Of a stretch of DNA of 64,000 nucleotides, positions 29,974 to 39,797 are shown one piece after another. Under the pieces are notes generated by a model. That model saw nothing but the letters and a program-made list of their open reading frames with translations, was not told the origin of the DNA and did not search any database. This DNA comes from DATFVA01 sp963721075 (GTDB lineage: Bacteria; Bacteroidota; Ignavibacteria; Ignavibacteriales; Ignavibacteriaceae). The translations under genes and the position numbers were made by a program. Each line of letters starts with the position of its first letter. The stretch's first letter is position 1. Where the stretch lies: contig CAVRHV010000002.1 of the NCBI GenBank assembly GCA_963721075.1, forward strand, positions 38,876 through 102,875. Reading direction: 5' to 3'.

Positions 29974-31139
29974 TGGATAGAACAGAAAAGTTATTCGGTA
30001 TTACAGCCCTGTTTGATAATCCTGATTCTATCATTAACGCTGCAAAGGAAGTTGTAAGCGCGGGATATAAGAAGTTTGATGTCAATACTCCTTATCCCCT
30101 TCATGGTATGGATCCGGCGATGGGATTAAAAAGATCTAAGCTCGGATTCGTTACACTCTTTTTCGGATTTTCGGGTACGGCATTTATTCTGCTCTTTATG
30201 TACTGGGCAATGTCTGTTGATTACCCAATGGTGATAGGAGGGAAGCCTTACTTCGCTCTCCCTGCTTTTATCCCGATTACCTTTGAATTCACAGTACTTC
30301 TCGCGGCTTTGTCGACTGTTTTTGGTATGATAATGGCATTTTTCAACCTGCCGTACAATAGTCATCCTCTTCACGATACCGAATATATGAGAAGGGTCTC
30401 TGTCGATAGATACGGACTTGTTATACTCGCAGAAGATCCGCTGTTTGATGAAGCTAAAGTTGAAGAGTTGTATCGCAGCCTTGGTGCTTCAGAAATTGAA
30501 AAAGTTTATTTCCCCGAAAAAGTATCATATCCGGTATTCGATGCAAAGTTTATAACATTTCTTATAATAGTTGCACTGGCAGTTTCTGCACTGACATACT
30601 TTACATTGAATAAATTTATGTATATGGTGCCTTATAACTGGATGTCTGAACAGGACAAAGTAATTCCACAGGAAAAGAGTCAATTCTTCTCAGATGAATT
30701 CGGAATGAGAGAACCGGTTGAAGGAACGGTTGCCCGGGGATTTGTTCCTTACCCATATATGGGTATAGCAGAACCTAAGGAGTATCTGGTAAATCCGGTA
30801 CTGTCTACAAAAAAATCGATTGAGCTCGGAAAGAGAAAGTTTCTCACTTTCTGTTCACCGTGTCATGGAAATCTCGCTGACGGCGACAGCAGACTGAGAG
30901 GACAATTCCCAAGTCCGCCTTCGCTTCATACAGAGAGGGCAATCAACTTTCCGGACGGAAGGATCTATCACGTAATTACAAATGGTCAGAACGCAATGCC
31001 TTCATATGCAGCTCAGATTACGCGAGATGAAAGATGGTCGATTGTAAATTATATAAGAGTTCTTCAGCGGGCTAAGAATGCAAGCGACGCTGATATCCAG
31101 GAAATTAAAAAGGAGTCTTCCAGCAATGTCCAAAAATGA
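29973..31139 (+). CDS. Fused alternative complex III subunits ActD-ActE
   Basis: 388 residues. Residues 1-175 match ActD (DUF3341): FGITALFDNPDSIINAAKEV, two membrane helices (about 60-82 and 95-120), and a cytoplasmic RYGLVILAEDP segment. A third helix (about 190-210) is followed by a monoheme cytochrome c domain with CSPCHGN at residue 294 and an axial-ligand candidate in QNAMPSYAAQI. In Rhodothermus-type ACIII these are two separate proteins, ActD and ActE; here a single continuous frame encodes both. No indel is needed to read through, so the fusion is not an artefact of the frameshifts seen elsewhere. Confidence 0.88.
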   Translation: MDRTEKLFGITALFDNPDSIINAAKEVVSAGYKKFDVNTPYPLHGMDPAMGLKRSKLGFVTLFFGFSGTAFILLFMYWAMSVDYPMVIGGKPYFALPAFIPITFEFTVLLAALSTVFGMIMAFFNLPYNSHPLHDTEYMRRVSVDRYGLVILAEDPLFDEAKVEELYRSLGASEIEKVYFPEKVSYPVFDAKFITFLIIVALAVSALTYFTLNKFMYMVPYNWMSEQDKVIPQEKSQFFSDEFGMREPVEGTVARGFVPYPYMGIAEPKEYLVNPVLSTKKSIELGKRKFLTFCSPCHGNLADGDSRLRGQFPSPPSLHTERAINFPDGRIYHVITNGQNAMPSYAAQITRDERWSIVNYIRVLQRAKNASDADIQEIKKESSSNVQK

Positions 31140-32316
31140 TTCCGGATATGTAAAGCGGACTTTACCGCAGAAATTTTTAACCATCGGATTTACCCTGCTT
31201 GGTATCGGACTGGTCCTGGGAATAATAGCTTATATTGTTGATCCTCAGAGAGCATCTTACAGTTATCTTACATCATTTATGTTTCTGATAAGTGTGGGAG
31301 TTGGTTCTCTCTTCCTTGTTTCTCTTGAGTATCTTTCAGGAGCAGTATGGAGCACTCCTTTCAGAAGGATAAGCGAATTCTTTGCCGGAACTATACCTTA
31401 CATTATTATAATAAGCATCCCGTTGTTCTTCACTCTACATGATGTATTTCACTGGACGCATACGTCAGTAGTTGAAAGTGATGCCGTGCTTAAATCAAAA
31501 GAGGCTTACCTGAACATCCCGTTCTTTGTTGTACGCAATGTTGTGATCTTCCTGGTGTGGACTCTGTTCTATTATCTGATTATTAAAAGATCAAGAAAGC
31601 AGGATGAAACAGGAGACCAGGCTCTTACAACAACGAATATAAAACTGTCAACAGGCTTCATATTTCTTTTTGCAATTACCATCACGATGACCGGTGTCGA
31701 CTGGATGATGAGTCTCGAGCCCCACTGGTACTCGACTATATTTGGAGTCTATTACTTTGCCGGTACTGTCTGGTGTGCGTTTGCACTGCTGACTCTTGCA
31801 GTAGTTTTGCTAAGAGAGAATGGTTACCTTATCCCGGGTTTAAAGAACGACCATTATTATAGTCTTGGTACAATGATGTTTGCCTTTACGGCATTCTGGG
31901 GATATATAGCATTCTCCCAGTATATGTTGATTTGGTATGCTGATCTGCCCGAAGAAACTTCATGGTTTTTTCATCGCTGGGAAGGGGGCTGGATGTATGC
32001 TTCAGTATTTTTGATTATAGTACATTTTATTGTACCGTTTTTTGCATTGCTGTCATTCCCCGCGAAAACAAATCCGAGACGATTGAAGTTTGTAGCAGTA
32101 TGGATTTTGGCGGCACACTTCTTTGATCTGTATTGGGTTATAATGCCGGGGATGGTTCAGGCGGGAAGAGCATATTACTTCAGCTGGATGGACCTTGTAT
32201 TCCCCGTGGCAGTCGTCGGTTTTGTTATGATAATTTTCAAAATGATGACAAATAAATATAACCTTATCCCTGTAAAAGACCCCAAACTACAGAGAGGTCT
32301 GGATTATAGTCTCTAA
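31126..32316 (+). CDS. actF: Alternative complex III membrane subunit ActF
   Basis: About 396 residues from the ATG at 31126, which overlaps the ActD-E stop by 14 bp and has AAGGAG upstream; an earlier in-frame ATG at 31078 lies inside actDE and is less likely. It has about ten hydrophobic helices, beginning KFLTIGFTLLGIGLVLGIIAY. Motifs of the ActF/NrfD-related family include TMTGVDWMMSLEPHWYSTIFGVYYFAG and FFHRWEGGWMY. ActF is the second integral subunit of ACIII. Confidence 0.92.
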   Translation: MSKNDSGYVKRTLPQKFLTIGFTLLGIGLVLGIIAYIVDPQRASYSYLTSFMFLISVGVGSLFLVSLEYLSGAVWSTPFRRISEFFAGTIPYIIIISIPLFFTLHDVFHWTHTSVVESDAVLKSKEAYLNIPFFVVRNVVIFLVWTLFYYLIIKRSRKQDETGDQALTTTNIKLSTGFIFLFAITITMTGVDWMMSLEPHWYSTIFGVYYFAGTVWCAFALLTLAVVLLRENGYLIPGLKNDHYYSLGTMMFAFTAFWGYIAFSQYMLIWYADLPEETSWFFHRWEGGWMYASVFLIIVHFIVPFFALLSFPAKTNPRRLKFVAVWILAAHFFDLYWVIMPGMVQAGRAYYFSWMDLVFPVAVVGFVMIIFKMMTNKYNLIPVKDPKLQRGLDYSL

Positions 32317-32339
32317 CAGATGAATTAGGAACTTAATAA

Positions 32340-33272
32340 ATGAGCAACCTGGAAAAATTTATAAAAGAAAAAAGAGAAGAGATCAGGAAAGATCCCGGGA
32401 AGATCTTCGGCCTGGTATACCCATATGTTTTACTGATTGGTCTCGGAATAGGATTATACTATATCAGTCAGATGAACTTTATAGGCAGACAGGAAGTACC
32501 TGTTGTAGTTCCGGATACAACAAATACCCCTGAAGTATTAACTATACAGGAATCCAGACTGGTACCTGCCGCGGATGTAAAGAAATTGTCTCAGCCCACT
32601 GACTCACTTGTTGAAATGGGGAAAAAGATTTTTCAGACAACCTGTGTTTCATGTCATGGAACTGATGGAAGAGGTGATGGTCCCGCTTCAACCGGATTAA
32701 ATCCTTCTCCACGGAATTTCACAAGCAAAGAAGGCTGGGTAAACGGACCAAAACTGACAAGCATTTACCAGACACTTCAGGAGGGGATTAAGGGAAGTGC
32801 AATGGTGGCGTATCAGCAGTTTACGCCGACAGAGAAGTTTGCTTTAGCGCATTATATAAGGACGACCTTTGTTCCTGATCCTCCTCCTCCCACAGAGTCA
32901 GATCTTACAATGCTTGATCAGCTTTATAATCTGTCTCAAAAAAGATTTATTCCTGCACAAATACCTGTCGCAGATGCCGAGACGCTTATTATCCGGGAAA
33001 ATCAAAAGAAGGTAGAAGAAATTAAAAATATTGCCGGGAAGATTGAAAAAGATCAGAGCACTGCTTCCGGTTTGTTCAAGCAGATAACATCAGATAAAGA
33101 CAGGGCACTGACGATCTTATTGAATTCAGATGGTTGGAAAAATAATGAGCAGGAATTTATCGATATAATCGTCAATAATGTAAACCAGGACGGGTTTAAT
33201 GGAGAGGTTTATAATCTATCTGATTCTGAATGGAATCAGTTATTTAATTATTTGAAAAGTGTTATTGCCTGA
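32340..33272 (+). CDS. Membrane-anchored monoheme cytochrome c
   Basis: 310 residues. One membrane helix lies near residues 23-41 (FGLVYPYVLLIGLGIGLYYIS). A class I cytochrome c domain has CVSCHGTDGRGDGPA at residue 102 and an axial methionine candidate in SAMVAYQQFTP. The last 110 residues are charged and helical without a known motif. Its place between ActF and SCO1 suggests that it shuttles electrons from ACIII to the oxidase, or is a second ActE-like subunit. It starts 23 bp after actF. Confidence 0.85.
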   Translation: MSNLEKFIKEKREEIRKDPGKIFGLVYPYVLLIGLGIGLYYISQMNFIGRQEVPVVVPDTTNTPEVLTIQESRLVPAADVKKLSQPTDSLVEMGKKIFQTTCVSCHGTDGRGDGPASTGLNPSPRNFTSKEGWVNGPKLTSIYQTLQEGIKGSAMVAYQQFTPTEKFALAHYIRTTFVPDPPPPTESDLTMLDQLYNLSQKRFIPAQIPVADAETLIIRENQKKVEEIKNIAGKIEKDQSTASGLFKQITSDKDRALTILLNSDGWKNNEQEFIDIIVNNVNQDGFNGEVYNLSDSEWNQLFNYLKSVIA

Positions 33273-33274
33273 GG

Positions 33275-34075
33275 ATGGCGAAAATGAAATCATTTTTTGT
33301 ATTATTATTTATTCTTTTGATGGGGACGGTGCAGCTCTCAGCATCACAAAATGATGCTGATATCGAAGAGCACCTGGGTACCAAACTGCCTCTGGATCTC
33401 AAATTTACAGATTCAGATGGGAGTACAATTATGCTTAAGAACATCATTAACAAGCCGACGATTATAGATTTTGTGTATTATGAGTGTCCCGGTATATGCA
33501 GTCCTTTAATGACGGAAGTTGCTCACGTAGCTAATATTTCTGATTTAAGACCAGGAATAGATTATCAGATCTTATCCATAAGTGTGGATGAGACAGAGAC
33601 GCCGCAAATTGCATTAAAGAAGAAACAGACATTTCTAAGCCTGATTGACAGTAAACCTTTTCCCGATTCTGCCTGGAGATTCCTTACCGGTGACAGCCTT
33701 AATATTGATGAGCTTACGAGAGCAGCCGGTTTCAGGTTTGAAAGAACGGGACGAAACTTCATTCACGCTGGAGCTTTGATCTTTATTTCACCAGAGGGAG
33801 AAGTCTGCAGGTATCTTTATCCCGGATACTCACAAACAAGAGGTTTCGGAATTCTTCCGTTTGATTTTAAAATGGCAGTGCTTGAAGCGGCTCAGGGAAA
33901 AAAGACACCTGTTATCGGAAGAGTGCTGCAGTTCTGTTTCAGTTATGATCCTCAGGGAAAGACTTATGTATTTAATATACTGAGGATTTTTGGTGCCGGA
34001 ATAATTCTGGGAGTGATATTATTTGTTGTATTAATTAAAGTTAAACCCAAGAAAGATAAGAGAAATAAGAGGTAG
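33275..34075 (+). CDS. SCO1/SenC-family copper chaperone
   Basis: 266 residues with a signal peptide (residues of about 1-24). The thioredoxin-like domain has the copper-binding pair in YYECPGICSPLMTE (cysteines at 71 and 75) and the third ligand histidine in NFIHAGALIFISPEG. A C-terminal membrane helix (FGAGIILGVILFVVLIKV) is added. SCO proteins load the CuA site of oxidase subunit II, encoded 2.6 kb downstream. It starts 2 bp after the cytochrome stop. Confidence 0.9.
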   Translation: MAKMKSFFVLLFILLMGTVQLSASQNDADIEEHLGTKLPLDLKFTDSDGSTIMLKNIINKPTIIDFVYYECPGICSPLMTEVAHVANISDLRPGIDYQILSISVDETETPQIALKKKQTFLSLIDSKPFPDSAWRFLTGDSLNIDELTRAAGFRFERTGRNFIHAGALIFISPEGEVCRYLYPGYSQTRGFGILPFDFKMAVLEAAQGKKTPVIGRVLQFCFSYDPQGKTYVFNILRIFGAGIILGVILFVVLIKVKPKKDKRNKR

Positions 34076-34080
34076 AAATT

Positions 34081-35739
34081 ATGGCGAGTGATGCTGCTGC
34101 TTTAAATCAGAACGGCCATCCAAGCTATCTGGTAAACACAGGAAAACATCAGGGAATTAAAGCCTGGATATTATCAACTGATCATAAAAGAATCGGTATA
34201 CTTTATCTGATTGCTTTGCTGTCATTTTTTGCAGTAGGGGTAACTTTCGGATTTTTGATAAGACTTGAACTTCTCACGCCCGGAAGAACGATTGTTGATG
34301 CACAAACATATAACGAATTCTTCACGCTCCACGGCGTAATTATGATTTTCCTGTTTGTGATACCCGGTCTCCCTGCAGTGTTTGGAAACTTCTTCCTGCC
34401 TATTATGATCGGGGCGAAGGACGTTGCTTTTCCCAGGCTCAATCTGCTGTCGTGGTATCTCTATATTACAGGCGGACTTCTGGTGTTATTGTCAATTCTT
34501 CTGCCCGGCGGTCCCGCAGATACCGGCTGGACATTCTACATACCTTACAGCGTAAGAACCGGAACTAACGTCATTTTTACAATGTCTGCCGCTTTCATAC
34601 TTGGATTCTCATCCATTCTGACGGGATTAAATTTTGTTACGACAATCCACAGGCTGAGAGCACCCGGAATGGGCTGGTTTAAGATGCCCCTATTTACCTG
34701 GAGTTTGTATGCTACCGCATGGATCCAGATACTTGCTACCCCAATTATCGGTATAACTCTGCTGCTTGTTATAGTTGAAAGAGTATTTGGCGTAGGGCTG
34801 TTTGATCCTGCACTGGGAGGAGATCCGATTTTATTTCAACATTTATTCTGGATATACTCTCACCCTGCCGTGTATATAATGATAGTACCAGCGATGGGGG
34901 TTATTTCTGAAATTATCCCTGTCTTTGCACACCGTACGATCTTTGGCTATAAGTTTATCGCATTTTCGAGTATAGGTATTGCACTTTTCGGTTCGCTGGT
35001 ATGGGCTCACCATATGTTTGCAGTGGGAATGAGTGATACCGGACAGTTCGTATTTTCATTGCTTACTTTCCTGGTAGCTATACCGAGCGCTATTAAAGTA
35101 TTTAACTGGACCGCTACCCTTTATAAAGGATCTATTGAGCTCGAACCGCCGATGCTGTATGCATTAGCGTTTATATTTCTTTTTTCTATAGGAGGCTTAA
35201 CAGGTGTAATTCAGGGAGCATTGTCTGTTGATATTCAGATAACTGATACTTCCTTTATAGTTGGACATTTTCACTATGTGATGTTCGGAGGTACAGGGTT
35301 CGGAATATTTGCGGCTCTTCATTACTGGCTGCCGAAGATGTTTGGCCGGATGTATAATAAAAAAACAGCAAAAGTAGCTTTCTGGATATTATTTGTCGGT
35401 TTTAATACTCTTTACTTCCCGATGTTTGTAATGGGCTGGCTTGGAATGCCGAGAAGATATTATGACTATCTTCCTCAATATCAGCCGTATCATGTTATCT
35501 CTACAGTTGGTTCATGGATATTGATAACAGGATTAATAATAATGTTCTCAAATCTCATAAAAAGTCTGAGGAACGGTCCCGAAGTGACAGCTAAAAACAT
35601 ATGGGGAGGAGAGACCCTTGAATGGAAAATTGAAACGCCTCCGACACATGAAAATTTTGATGAAATCCCGATAATTACTGAAGGACCTTATGAATATAAA
35701 GAAAATGATCAACCGATATTGGAAGAGGAGGTAAAGTGA
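34081..35739 (+). CDS. Cytochrome c oxidase subunit I, A2-type
   Basis: 552 residues with about twelve membrane helices. The heme a and a3/CuB histidines are visible in FTLHGVIMIFLF, IYSHPAVYIMIVPAMG, VWAHHMFAVGM and VGHFHYVMFGG. The helix VI motif reads YSHPAVY rather than GHPEVY, so the usual proton-channel glutamate is absent and the enzyme belongs to the A2 subfamily, like the caa3 oxidase of Rhodothermus. It reduces oxygen to water at the inner membrane. Its stop overlaps the subunit III start (GTGA). Confidence 0.93.
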   Translation: MASDAAALNQNGHPSYLVNTGKHQGIKAWILSTDHKRIGILYLIALLSFFAVGVTFGFLIRLELLTPGRTIVDAQTYNEFFTLHGVIMIFLFVIPGLPAVFGNFFLPIMIGAKDVAFPRLNLLSWYLYITGGLLVLLSILLPGGPADTGWTFYIPYSVRTGTNVIFTMSAAFILGFSSILTGLNFVTTIHRLRAPGMGWFKMPLFTWSLYATAWIQILATPIIGITLLLVIVERVFGVGLFDPALGGDPILFQHLFWIYSHPAVYIMIVPAMGVISEIIPVFAHRTIFGYKFIAFSSIGIALFGSLVWAHHMFAVGMSDTGQFVFSLLTFLVAIPSAIKVFNWTATLYKGSIELEPPMLYALAFIFLFSIGGLTGVIQGALSVDIQITDTSFIVGHFHYVMFGGTGFGIFAALHYWLPKMFGRMYNKKTAKVAFWILFVGFNTLYFPMFVMGWLGMPRRYYDYLPQYQPYHVISTVGSWILITGLIIMFSNLIKSLRNGPEVTAKNIWGGETLEWKIETPPTHENFDEIPIITEGPYEYKENDQPILEEEVK

Positions 35740-36359
35740 GTGAAATAGAACAAACCGCTGTACCTCACGTGCATAGAGATGATATCGGAACCCGGATGGG
35801 CATGTGGCTATTCCTGTTTACTGAGCTGCTGTTATTCGGAGGTATGTTCTTTCTGTACTCTGTTTATCGCTTCACTCATCAACAGGATTTTCATATCGCA
35901 GCTAAAGAACTGAACACGCTTATCGGAACTTTTAATACTGCGATACTATTAACCAGCAGTTTAACAATGGCACTTTCGATAGCGGCTATACAGAAGAGAA
36001 ATATAAAACTATCGATATTTTTCCAATTGATGACCATCGTGCTGGCTGCCGGTTTTATGATAAATAAATATTTTGAATGGATGCATCATATAGACCTTGG
36101 TCTCTACCCCGGCGGTGATGTATTGTTATCCAAGGGACAGGGACAGATATTGTTCTACGGTTTATATTATACAATGACCGGACTACATGGACTTCATGTT
36201 GTTATCGGGGCAATTGTAATAGCGACTATGACCCGGTTTACAGTAAAGGGAGTAATTACTCCCGACAACTACGTAAAGCTTGAGGCCGCTGGTTTATACT
36301 GGCACCTTGTAGACATTATCTGGATATTTCTTTTCCCATTATTTTATCTTATTACCTGA
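35736..36359 (+). CDS. Cytochrome c oxidase subunit III
   Basis: 207 residues with five membrane helices, the short bacterial form. Typical motifs are GMWLFLFTELLLFGGMFF, TGLHGLHVVIG and YWHLVDIIWIFLFPLFYL. It starts at a GTG that overlaps the subunit I stop by four bases (GTGA). It is followed by subunit IV after 11 bp. Confidence 0.92.
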   Translation: MSEIEQTAVPHVHRDDIGTRMGMWLFLFTELLLFGGMFFLYSVYRFTHQQDFHIAAKELNTLIGTFNTAILLTSSLTMALSIAAIQKRNIKLSIFFQLMTIVLAAGFMINKYFEWMHHIDLGLYPGGDVLLSKGQGQILFYGLYYTMTGLHGLHVVIGAIVIATMTRFTVKGVITPDNYVKLEAAGLYWHLVDIIWIFLFPLFYLIT

Positions 36360-36370
36360 GGTGTTAACGG

Positions 36371-36676
36371 ATGGAAAAACATGCAGAACATCAGCATGAT
36401 AAACATGTAACTAATTACGGCATATATATTTTAGTCTGGCTTGCACTGATGATCCTGACCGGTCTTACTGTTACCGTAGCCGGAATAAATTTTGGACAGT
36501 TAACGGTGACAACAGCGATAGTAATTGCCAGCGTAAAGTCATACCTTGTACTGACCATATTCATGCATCTCAGGGTTGAACAGAAAGCTTTCAGAGTTTT
36601 TATAGGTATAGCTTTATTCTTTATAATTATTTCATTCGTTCTGTTATTTGCCGATTATTCCTTTTATGTAAGGTGA
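36371..36676 (+). CDS. Cytochrome c oxidase subunit IV (prokaryotic type)
   Basis: 101 residues with three hydrophobic helices and a histidine-rich N-terminus (KHAEHQHDKH). The middle part (VKSYLVLTIFMHLRVEQ) matches small COX4-type subunits that stabilise the complex. It lies between subunits III and II. Confidence 0.85.
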   Translation: MEKHAEHQHDKHVTNYGIYILVWLALMILTGLTVTVAGINFGQLTVTTAIVIASVKSYLVLTIFMHLRVEQKAFRVFIGIALFFIIISFVLLFADYSFYVR

Positions 36677-36683
36677 TAAATAT

Positions 36684-37367
36684 ATGTTTTCCGGAGCTTC
36701 AAATTTTGTAAACTCAACAGACACCACTTTCTTCTTCATTGTGGCTGTATCAGTATTTTTCCTGGTAGTGATTACTGCGAGTATGATTTACTTCGTAATC
36801 AAATACAGCAGGAAAAGAAACCCCAGGGCTAAGAATATCCATGGGAATATTCCGCTGGAGGTAACCTGGACAGTAATACCCACAATACTTGTTCTGATAA
36901 TGTTCTGGATGGGCTGGGCCGGTTATAAGCAGCTGGCAAACGCACCTGATGATGCTATGAATGTTGATGTGACTGCCCAAATGTGGAAATGGTCGTTCAA
37001 ATACCCCAATGGAGTTTCTTCAGATACTCTTTATGTTCCGGTTAACAAACCCGTAAAAGTTCTGCTTCACTCAAGAGATGTGAATCATTCTTTCTTTGTT
37101 CCTGCATTTCGTGTTAAGAAAGATGTTATTCCTAACCGGAACAACTCAGCATGGTTTATGGCAGATAAGGTTGGAACATTTGATATTTTTTGTGCTGAAT
37201 ACTGCGGATTAAATCATTCTCATATGCTTAGCAAAGTGGTTGTGATGCCTCAGGATTCTTTTAATAACTGGCTTAATAAGCAGGCAATGCAGGATTCTCT
37301 AAAGTCAATGCAGGCTTCTGCGCCGGATACTGAGCCCGCCAAAACAGATACAACAAAGCCGATGTGA
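36684..37367 (+). CDS. Cytochrome c oxidase subunit II (CuA)
   Basis: 227 residues. Two N-terminal membrane helices are followed by a cupredoxin domain. The CuA ligands are intact: histidine in DVNHSFFVPAF, and cysteines, histidine and methionine in CAEYCGLNHSHM near the C-terminus. There is no fused cytochrome c domain, so the electron donor must be one of the separate cytochromes of the operon. The tail is rich in Asp, Thr and Pro. The stop overlaps the next gene's GTG (GTGA). Confidence 0.92.
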   Translation: MFSGASNFVNSTDTTFFFIVAVSVFFLVVITASMIYFVIKYSRKRNPRAKNIHGNIPLEVTWTVIPTILVLIMFWMGWAGYKQLANAPDDAMNVDVTAQMWKWSFKYPNGVSSDTLYVPVNKPVKVLLHSRDVNHSFFVPAFRVKKDVIPNRNNSAWFMADKVGTFDIFCAEYCGLNHSHMLSKVVVMPQDSFNNWLNKQAMQDSLKSMQASAPDTEPAKTDTTKPM

Positions 37368-38242
37368 TTTATTTGAAAGAAAAGCTGAACATATTATCAG
37401 AACTTACCAAGATCAGGATAACTATTTTTGTTACTCTCACAATGTTGTTCGGATTTATATCTGCGTCAGGCGAACTTAATACTTCAGCAATTCTGCCGAC
37501 ACTAGGAATACTTTTTCTTGCCTGCGGATCGGCAGTGATTAATCACTTCCAGGAAAGAAAGACCGATGCATTAATGAGCCGAACTAAAAACAGGCCCATA
37601 CCATCAGGCAGGATCTCTCCAACAGATGCTATGATAATCGCCGTAATTCTTCTAAGCTCTGGTTCATTGATGCTGTATCTTGGTGCAGGACTGATTGCTT
37701 TGGGACTCGGTTTGCTAAATCTGGTCTGGTACAATGGTATTTATACTCCGCTTAAGAAAGTAAACCCTCTCGCGATTATTCCCGGGTCATTAGTTGGAGC
37801 TATCCCTCCTGCTGTAGGCTGGGTTGCCGGGGGAGGAAGTCTTGCAGATCCGCAAATTTGGATTATTGCCAGTTTCTTTTTCATCTGGCAGATTCCGCAT
37901 TTCTGGCTGCTGCTGCTTGTGCTTGATAAGGATTATCAGAAAGCCGGGTTTCCGACTTTAACTCAAATATTTAATCCTGATCAGCTTGCGAGAATAACTT
38001 TTACATGGATTGCAGCAACCGTAGTGACCTGTCTGATGATACCGTTTTTCGGAAAACTTCAATCACCTTTTATCGGGTATGGATTATTTCTGGCGGGCGT
38101 CTGGCTTGTCTGGAATTCATTCAAGCTTGTGAGATTTACTAAAGAAAGAATTTATTTCACAGCTGCGTTCAGGGAAATAAATATTTTTGCAATTTTAGTT
38201 GTCGTACTGCTTTCTCTGGATAAACTTTCAATATTCTTTTAA
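37364..38242 (+). CDS. ctaB: Protoheme IX farnesyltransferase (heme O synthase)
   Basis: 292 residues with about nine membrane helices (UbiA family). The Asp-rich site is NHFQERKTDALMSRTKNRPIPSG (about residues 59-81), and a second part is LVWYNGIYTPLKKVNP. It farnesylates heme B to heme O for the oxidase. The start is a GTG overlapping the coxII stop; a TTG nine bases further on is also possible. Confidence 0.93.
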   Translation: MIYLKEKLNILSELTKIRITIFVTLTMLFGFISASGELNTSAILPTLGILFLACGSAVINHFQERKTDALMSRTKNRPIPSGRISPTDAMIIAVILLSSGSLMLYLGAGLIALGLGLLNLVWYNGIYTPLKKVNPLAIIPGSLVGAIPPAVGWVAGGGSLADPQIWIIASFFFIWQIPHFWLLLLVLDKDYQKAGFPTLTQIFNPDQLARITFTWIAATVVTCLMIPFFGKLQSPFIGYGLFLAGVWLVWNSFKLVRFTKERIYFTAAFREINIFAILVVVLLSLDKLSIFF

Positions 38243-38267
38243 TCATATAATAATGTGAGAATCATAA

Positions 38268-39610
38268 ATGGACTTTCTTGATAAACTGGTTATACCCCAA
38301 TCTTCGGAGCATATTCAGTTACTGCATTATCTCCTGATATTGATCCTTTTCCTGTTCATCCCATTCATGAGTGCAGTATTCGGATCAACAATTTTATCAC
38401 TTTATTATAAAGCAAAAGGATTTAAGGAATCAAATAGCCTCTACCTGAAATTTTCCAAGGATGTTATTGAAACCCTGACAATTAACAAGAGCATAGGATT
38501 GATTTTAGGTATCGTTCCTATTATTACCTCAATGCTGATATATACCCAGCTTTTACAGGGTACTAATTCAAACGTCAGTATTTACCTGATCTTTTCCACA
38601 TTCTTTATGGTTATTGGTCTTATCCTGATTTACACATACAGGTACTCAATGACCTTTATGGAAATATATGATGCATTAAAAGAATTCAAACCGGAAAATG
38701 AAGCCATTGGCAGAGAAATATCGAAGTTTCGCAGCGCAAATATAGGACTCAGTGGGAAATCAGGGCGGTATGGGATAATATTTCATTTTTCTTGCTATAT
38801 GGCTGTTCATCTCATCGGCAACCGTGGCAGCTTACCCGACCATGTGGGGGAAATATAACATTATTTACCTCATGTTCTCCTGGCAGGTACTGGCTCACCT
38901 GTTTAGTTTCATTTCCTGGGCAATTGCACTGACAGGTGCTGCTATATTTTTTGCTTTCTTTTATTGGGAGGGGGGCAAGCATTTAGAGGCAGGGCCTTAT
39001 TTCGATTTTGTTAAGAAAGTTGCCACCAGGTTTACTTTCACCGGTGCATTACTTGTGCCTGTTTTCATAATAACTGATGTTATGGCTTTTCCTTCTTCAT
39101 CGCTTTCAGGGATCGATATTCTTTTTTGTTACAATTGCTCTTATTCTTTTATTTATAGCTTATCATCTTTTGTATTCGATGATAAAAAATAAGGATATAA
39201 GACACAGCGGTTCTGTATTTTATATGATCCTCTTTACTTTGCTCGCATTAATTATAAAAGATCAGCTGGTGCTTCAGAACTCTACAGAAGTTCAGACAGC
39301 AGTTATGAATGTTAAATTTGAAAAAATGATGGCTGAACTAACCGGAGAAGGAAATAAGCCCCCAGCAATGACAGGAGAACAGATATACAAGAATATATGC
39401 TCTTCCTGTCACTCATTTGATCATAAAGTAGTAGGTCCTCCTTACCAGGAAACACTTCCGAAATATGAAGGCCACATCGACCAGCTAATTGCATTTATCA
39501 GGAATCCCGTAAAGAAGAACCCGGGATATCCGCCTATGCCGAATCCCGGACTAACACCCGTTGAAGCCGATTCGATCGCGCACTATATAATGAGAACCTA
39601 CAAGCAATAA
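38268..39610 (+). CDS. Polytopic membrane protein with C-terminal cytochrome c domain; two frameshifts
   Basis: Three overlapping frames (38268-38858, 38824-39192, 39077-39610) read as one protein of about 447 residues. The frame shifts near 38779-38790 (continuing as FIFLAIWLFISSATVAAYPT) and near 39100-39120 (continuing as SIFFFVTIALILLFIAYH). The N-terminal 310 residues hold about eight membrane helices and resemble no family that I can name. The C-terminus is a monoheme cytochrome c with CSSCHSFDHKVVGPP and a methionine candidate in GYPPMPNPGL. It ends the respiratory operon. Both shifts are in the +1 direction, as in the other broken genes, so sequence error is the simplest explanation. 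Confidence 0.75.
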
Positions 39611-39797
39611 GACTTTCTGGATTGAATCTTTAAGCTCAACTAGCTATTTTTTAGAAATTGTTACTAATTAAATTTAATTCAGAACCACTATATTTTATAA
39701 TCTTTTCACTATTTAAGTTTTTCATTATTTTTGACATAGCTCATAAAGGGGCTGTATGATATTTTCTAATTATTATTAAAATAACTAAGGCAGTTAG

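Noticed and set aside
29973..31139. ActD-ActE fusion as an assembly artefact
   Set aside because: The whole frame is open and both domains lie in it without any indel repair, unlike the split genes.
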